Shown piece after piece: positions 60,593-64,000 of a DNA stretch of 64,000 nt; the stretch's first letter is position 1; every line of letters begins with the position of its first letter. The notes under the pieces are model-generated. The model saw only the letters and a program-made list of their open reading frames with translations, had not been told where the DNA came from and did no database searches. A program made the translations under genes and the position numbers. Source of the stretch: Paraburkholderia tuberum STM678 (GTDB taxonomy: Bacteria > Pseudomonadota > Gammaproteobacteria > Burkholderiales > Burkholderiaceae); the NCBI RefSeq assembly GCF_902833905.1, contig NZ_CADFGP010000013.1, positions 124,001 through 188,000 on the forward strand, written 5' to 3'.

Positions 60593-61612
60593 TCAATCCT
60601 TTTCCATCGCCGCGTCGTACTTGCCGAGCGCGGCCGCGCCGTTCAGGCGCGCGCGCTTGAGCAACGCCTGCTGCGCTTCCTTCACGTTGGCCGGCTGTCC
60701 GCGCCACGCATTCAACGGCGGCTCCTGCAACGCGCGCCCGTACGAAAAGCTCAGATTCCACGGCAGCGCGCCGAGCCGGTTCATCGCACCGAGATTGGCG
60801 GTAGCCTCCTCGGGCGACTGTCCGCCCGACAGGAACACGAGACCGGGAACCGAAGAGGGCACCGTACGCATCAGCACGCGCACGGTCGCCGCCGCGATAT
60901 GCGCCGTGCTCGACTGCTGCTGATGCTCGGAGCCGGCCAGCACCATGCTCGGCTTCAGCACGATATGTTCGAGCACCACGCGATGCCGATGCAGCGCATG
61001 AAACACCTCGTGCAACACGGCCTCGGTGACTTCCGCGCAACGCTCGATCGTGTGCTCGCCGTCCATCAGCACCTCGGGTTCGACGATCGGCACGATGCCG
61101 GCTTCCTGGCTGATCGCCGCGTAGCGCGCGAGCGAATCGGCGTTCGCCTCGATCGCGAGCCGGCTCGGCAGGCTCGCCGTGATGTTGTAGACCGCGCGCC
61201 ACTTCGCGAAGCGCGCGCCTTGCCGCTTGTAATCGACGAAGCGTTTGGCGAGACCGTCGAGGCCCTCGGTGATCTCGTCGCCGGGAGCGAGCGCGAGCGG
61301 CACCTTGCCGAGGTCGACCTTGATGCCGGGCACGATGCCGTTTGCCGCGGCCACCTGCGGGAACGGCGTGCCGTCGTCGGCTTTCTGGCCGAGCGTTTCT
61401 TCGTAGAGGATCACGCCGCTCACGAACTCGCCGAGACCGGGCGTCGTCAGGAGCAGGTTGCGATACGCGCGACGGTTTTCCTCGGTCGATTCGAGGCCGA
61501 TCGTCTTGAAGCGTTTGGCGATGGTCGGGCCGCTTTCGTCGGCGGCGAGAAGACCCTTGCCCGGTTGAACCATCGCCTTGACGGTGGCTTGCAGCTCGCT
61601 ACGGGTGTCCAT
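60593..61612 (-). CDS. Fructose-bisphosphate aldolase, class I
   Basis: This 339-residue glycolytic/gluconeogenic enzyme splits fructose-1,6-bisphosphate through a Schiff base. The catalytic Lys220 lies in VLKPSMVLAG. Other family residues are GLLAADES (about 20-27), Lys138 (FAKWRAVY), Glu179 (IVEPE) and FLSGGQSPEEA. Class I aldolases are less usual than class II in bacteria but known in Burkholderiaceae. It is the last of a three-gene minus-strand run with YjbQ and a thioredoxin-like gene. Confidence 0.92.
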   Translation of the reverse strand: MDTRSELQATVKAMVQPGKGLLAADESGPTIAKRFKTIGLESTEENRRAYRNLLLTTPGLGEFVSGVILYEETLGQKADDGTPFPQVAAANGIVPGIKVDLGKVPLALAPGDEITEGLDGLAKRFVDYKRQGARFAKWRAVYNITASLPSRLAIEANADSLARYAAISQEAGIVPIVEPEVLMDGEHTIERCAEVTEAVLHEVFHALHRHRVVLEHIVLKPSMVLAGSEHQQQSSTAHIAAATVRVLMRTVPSSVPGLVFLSGGQSPEEATANLGAMNRLGALPWNLSFSYGRALQEPPLNAWRGQPANVKEAQQALLKRARLNGAAALGKYDAAMEKD

Positions 61613-61709
61613 GAGGTGTGCTCCCTTGGGTAGGCTCCGTTCGATGCGGTGTGCAAAGAAGTGCCGGTGACAGTTTCCTTTGCGTGACGAGTGGGTGCGA
61701 AAGCGGACT

Positions 61710-62129
61710 TCATTCGCCGAGCAGATGCAACACGATATCGCGCGGCTGCGGGTGACGCCGATGTTCGAACAGATACAGCCCCTGCCATGTGCCGAGCACC
61801 ATCCTTCCATGCTCGACGGGCACGCACAACTGCACCTGGGTGAGCGCCGTGCGCAGATGCGCGGGCATGTCGTCGGGGCCTTCGGTGTCGTGCTCGTAGC
61901 GCGTGTCGTCCTCGGGCGCGAGGGTCTCGAAGTAGCGCTGCAGATCTCGCCGCACGGACGGATCGGCATTCTCCTGAATCAGCAGCGACGCCGACGTGTG
62001 CCGGCAAAACAGCGTCAGCAGACCGGTACGGATGTCCGTCTCGTCGACGAAGCGGCGCGCGTCGTCGGTAAATTCGACGAGGCCGCGGCCGCGGGCCTGG
62101 ACACTCAGATGATGGATGACCTGGCGCAT
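61710..62129 (-). CDS. yjbQ: YjbQ family protein (UPF0047)
   Basis: A 139-residue protein of the YjbQ/UPF0047 family. Conserved features are FCRHTSASLLIQENADPSVR and HDTEGPDDMPAHLR, then EHGRMVLGTWQGLYLFEHRR near the C-terminus. The invariant His and Asp/Glu residues suggest a metal or thiamine-phosphate-related site; some members have weak thiamine phosphate synthase activity. It follows the thioredoxin gene by 15 bases and precedes aldolase by 97 bases. Confidence 0.9.
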   Translation of the reverse strand: MRQVIHHLSVQARGRGLVEFTDDARRFVDETDIRTGLLTLFCRHTSASLLIQENADPSVRRDLQRYFETLAPEDDTRYEHDTEGPDDMPAHLRTALTQVQLCVPVEHGRMVLGTWQGLYLFEHRRHPQPRDIVLHLLGE

Positions 62130-62144
62130 GACGGAGCTCGAATC

Positions 62145-62465
62145 TCAGAGCGACGCGAACGCGTCGTCGATATCCTCGGCGCTGCGTGGCCGCACCACGC
62201 GCGCGACCTCGGCGCCGTCGCGCATCAGCACGAGCGTCGGCCACAGTTTGACCTTGAACGAGCGGCCGAGCGGGCGGCCTGGGCCGTCCTCGATCTTCAG
62301 ATGCCGCAGGCCCGCGTGCGGCGCGAGCGCCTGCCGGATCGATGCCTGCGCGCCCTGGCAATAGCCGCACCAGTCGGTGCCGAATTCGACGACGGTGACG
62401 CCGGGCAGCGAGTCGAGCTCCGCGCGGGTCGGTCCTTTCGGGGAATAAGCTGTCGGCGAGGTCAT
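62145..62465 (-). CDS. Thioredoxin-family protein
   Basis: A 106-residue small thiol-disulfide protein of the thioredoxin fold. The active site is WCGYC (Trp-Cys-Gly-Tyr-Cys) rather than the usual WCGPC, so its redox potential may differ. The cis-Pro is in LWPTLVLM. No signal peptide is present, so it acts in the cytoplasm. It heads a run with YjbQ and aldolase on the minus strand. Confidence 0.87.
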   Translation of the reverse strand: MTSPTAYSPKGPTRAELDSLPGVTVVEFGTDWCGYCQGAQASIRQALAPHAGLRHLKIEDGPGRPLGRSFKVKLWPTLVLMRDGAEVARVVRPRSAEDIDDAFASL

Positions 62466-62637
62466 GCGTGCTCCGCTGCTGATCGTGATCTGCCAAGGGT
62501 AGCAGCTATGCCGCGGATCGTCAGCGCAGCGGCTGTATGCTGCCGATGCGCGCGGTGTCGCCGCGGCATGTTAAAAAGCGGTGCGCGCGTGCTCGATCGA
62601 TCGACGCGCCGCGTCATCGCACGGAACCTCGCAAAAC

Positions 62638-62934
62638 ATGAACGCACGAATCTATCTGCAACATCCGCAACACAAAGACGCTATCGCGGTCGCGACCGGC
62701 TTCAGCTGGGGCGCGTGCCTGCTCGGCTTCATCTGGGCGCTGTCGAAGAGAATGTGGTTCGCCGCGTTCGTGATGCTAGGCATCAACGTGATCCTGCTCG
62801 GCATCGGTCTGTGGGGCGAGACGGCCGATCTGATCGGCTTCGTGCTGTCGATCGTGTTCGCGTTCGCATGCGGCGCGTATGGCAACCGGTGGCACCGCTG
62901 GACGCTCGAACAGCGCGGCTACGTCGTGGTGTGA
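62638..62934 (+). CDS. DUF2628-type small membrane protein
   Basis: A 98-residue inner-membrane protein with two or three hydrophobic helices (about 22-36, 41-58 and 62-78; FSWGACLLGFIWALSKRMWF fits the DUF2628 pattern). The N-terminus is a short cytoplasmic stretch with HPQH. The function is unknown. ATG at 62638 is used; no obvious Shine-Dalgarno precedes it. It diverges from the thioredoxin gene. Confidence 0.75.
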   Translation: MNARIYLQHPQHKDAIAVATGFSWGACLLGFIWALSKRMWFAAFVMLGINVILLGIGLWGETADLIGFVLSIVFAFACGAYGNRWHRWTLEQRGYVVV

Positions 62935-63442
62935 TGCGTTCGCGCTGGAGCGGGGATTGCTGCGCGCAGGAATGTGATCGAAGCTGAGTTCAATCCGTCA
63001 TGGAGGCGTTTTATGCTCATTGCATCGGCAGTCGCTGGTCTTTCCGCTGATCGGCTTTCGACGCGCCGGCCTTGCCCTCACGCTGCGGCAACTGGCCGAG
63101 CATTGCGAATGTGCGGCCCACGGACACATTCAGGCTCGTCGCTCGATTGACCCGTCCCGCCGAACGCATGACGGCTGCGGCTTGAACGATGACGACGAAA
63201 GCGACTGCTGGCACTTGCTTATCCTACCGTCGCGAACGACTCGCGCTGCTGTCTGGTTGTCTGCCCTAACAACGGATTACGCCGAGCGGGCAGCAACGCT
63301 AGACATCGCTATGCACCCCGGATAATTGACCATTGTTAACAAAAACCAAAATCCGTTTGATTGCGCCAGAATTTCCTTCCGTGCTAGCGTGATCCCCACG
63401 CATCCCTCACGCACGCAAACTTAATGCCTCAGAAACCTAATA
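62935..63442. other. Intergenic region with falling GC content
   Basis: About 500 bases without a convincing gene. Small frames on both strands at 63017-63325 overlap each other and have no start signals. After about 63330 the GC content drops (ACCATTGTTAACAAAAACC and onwards), marking the boundary to the lower-GC gene at the right edge. Confidence 0.4.
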
Positions 63443-64000
63443 ATGGCTGACTATAACAGCAGCAACTACTGGACCTCCTCAACTACAGAAAAGCATGACA
63501 GCAAGCAAAACGCCATTGCAATATCGGTCGATGACCGCGCCGCCACCCGGCAGGCGATTATCAATATGCTTGCGCGAAAAGGCTACAGGCTGATTGAGCG
63601 TTCAGCGTGGCACGCAAAGCCCCCGAGTGGCGCGATGCGGGAAAGTCATTGGGACTATCAGGATATTGTGATACACCACGCGGGCCGCAGCTATTCTTGT
63701 GGCGCACCTTCTATTGAAGAGATGCAGCGCTTACAGGCGGAGGACATGCGCAGAAGCCCGCCTTTTGGCGATGCAGGATACCACTACGCAGTTTCATGTC
63801 AGGGCGAGATATATGAGGCCCGCGATATTCGGTTTGTTGGTGAGCATGTGGCTGCAAGCAATTCGGGAAAAATCGGTATTGTGTTTCTATCCGATTTGGT
63901 TGAGGCAGGTGAGGCCTATGAACAGGAATACGGCAATCTATCGATATTTGATAAGCTCAAAAATATTCGCGGGATTCTAACCGATCAGACTATTTCAGGG
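63443..64000 (+). CDS. Peptidoglycan-recognition/N-acetylmuramoyl-alanine amidase-like protein (partial)
   Basis: The 186 codons present run off the window without a stop. Residues 70-165 match the amidase_2/PGRP fold: DIVIHHAGR with a zinc-type His, then GDAGYHYAV, then GEIYEARD, then GEHVAASNSGKIGIVFLSDL. This fold cleaves or binds peptidoglycan. The His-Met that usually follows the IEEMQRLQAED-type helix is Asp-Met here, and the last metal ligand would lie beyond the edge. An N-terminal ~65 residues without signal peptide precede it. The DNA is lower in GC than its neighbours. A secreted effector or phage-type lysin is possible. Confidence 0.75.
   Translation, partial: MADYNSSNYWTSSTTEKHDSKQNAIAISVDDRAATRQAIINMLARKGYRLIERSAWHAKPPSGAMRESHWDYQDIVIHHAGRSYSCGAPSIEEMQRLQAEDMRRSPPFGDAGYHYAVSCQGEIYEARDIRFVGEHVAASNSGKIGIVFLSDLVEAGEAYEQEYGNLSIFDKLKNIRGILTDQTISG

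Noticed and set aside
63017..63325. Overlapping small frames on both strands
   Set aside because: The two frames overlap almost fully, neither has start signals, and the region sits at a composition boundary. Neither can be supported.

Overview
The window reads as chromosomal DNA of a Burkholderiaceae bacterium, most likely Paraburkholderia or a close relative. Most of it is very GC-rich, and it carries many Burkholderia-type small proteins (DUF1488, DUF4148, DUF2934, DUF3311) alongside housekeeping genes with typical beta-proteobacterial sequence. I saw no rRNA, tRNA, CRISPR array, insertion sequence or prophage. These assignments come from reading protein motifs, not from database searches.

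Layout. 0-8.9 kb: DUF1488 protein, beta carbonic anhydrase, a membrane-anchored hypothetical, surE, epoxide hydrolase, a Tat-exported aldo/keto reductase, a Tat-type metallophosphatase followed by a cupredoxin, and a FUSC-type membrane protein. 9.4-14.9 kb: a membrane protein overlapping a diguanylate cyclase, a GST, a translationally coupled DUF3311/Na+-solute symporter pair, and MarC. 14.8-16.7 kb: a run of five very small proteins, most with clear ribosome-binding sites. 16.7-21.3 kb: cupin, transketolase, a bacterioferritin-like protein, and a DMT transporter with a His-rich tail. 21.3-26.8 kb: a lower-GC island with a NarL-type response regulator facing two tandem, almost identical hybrid histidine kinases. 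27-32 kb: DUF4148 protein, a divergent SDR/AraC pair, small exported and VOC proteins, and the ZapE ATPase.

32-44.5 kb: a PoxB-like thiamine-diphosphate enzyme, a YihY/BrkB membrane protein, a ligase-associated exonuclease with an ATP-dependent DNA ligase, a lone receiver protein, an SDR, and a PaoABC-type molybdenum aldehyde oxidoreductase operon. 44.5-54.7 kb: PRC-barrel protein, GlgX, DUF2934, an AI-2E-family permease with a long C-terminal domain, and an emrA-emrB-outer-membrane-factor efflux operon. 54.5-59.2 kb: a 57-residue protein, a Rieske/FAD oxidoreductase, a divergent hybrid histidine kinase and a Gly-rich exported protein. 59.3-60.4 kb: a lower-GC pair of unknown genes. 60.6-62.5 kb: a thioredoxin-like/YjbQ/class I aldolase operon. 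62.6-64 kb: a DUF2628 protein and, running off the end, a peptidoglycan-recognition/amidase-like gene in lower-GC DNA.

The most unusual items are the kinase duplication, in which one copy has lost the conserved receiver lysine inside an otherwise homogenised tract; the His-rich transporter converging on a bacterioferritin-like gene; the AI-2E permease fusion; and the two low-GC patches with unknown or cell-wall-directed proteins near the right edge.
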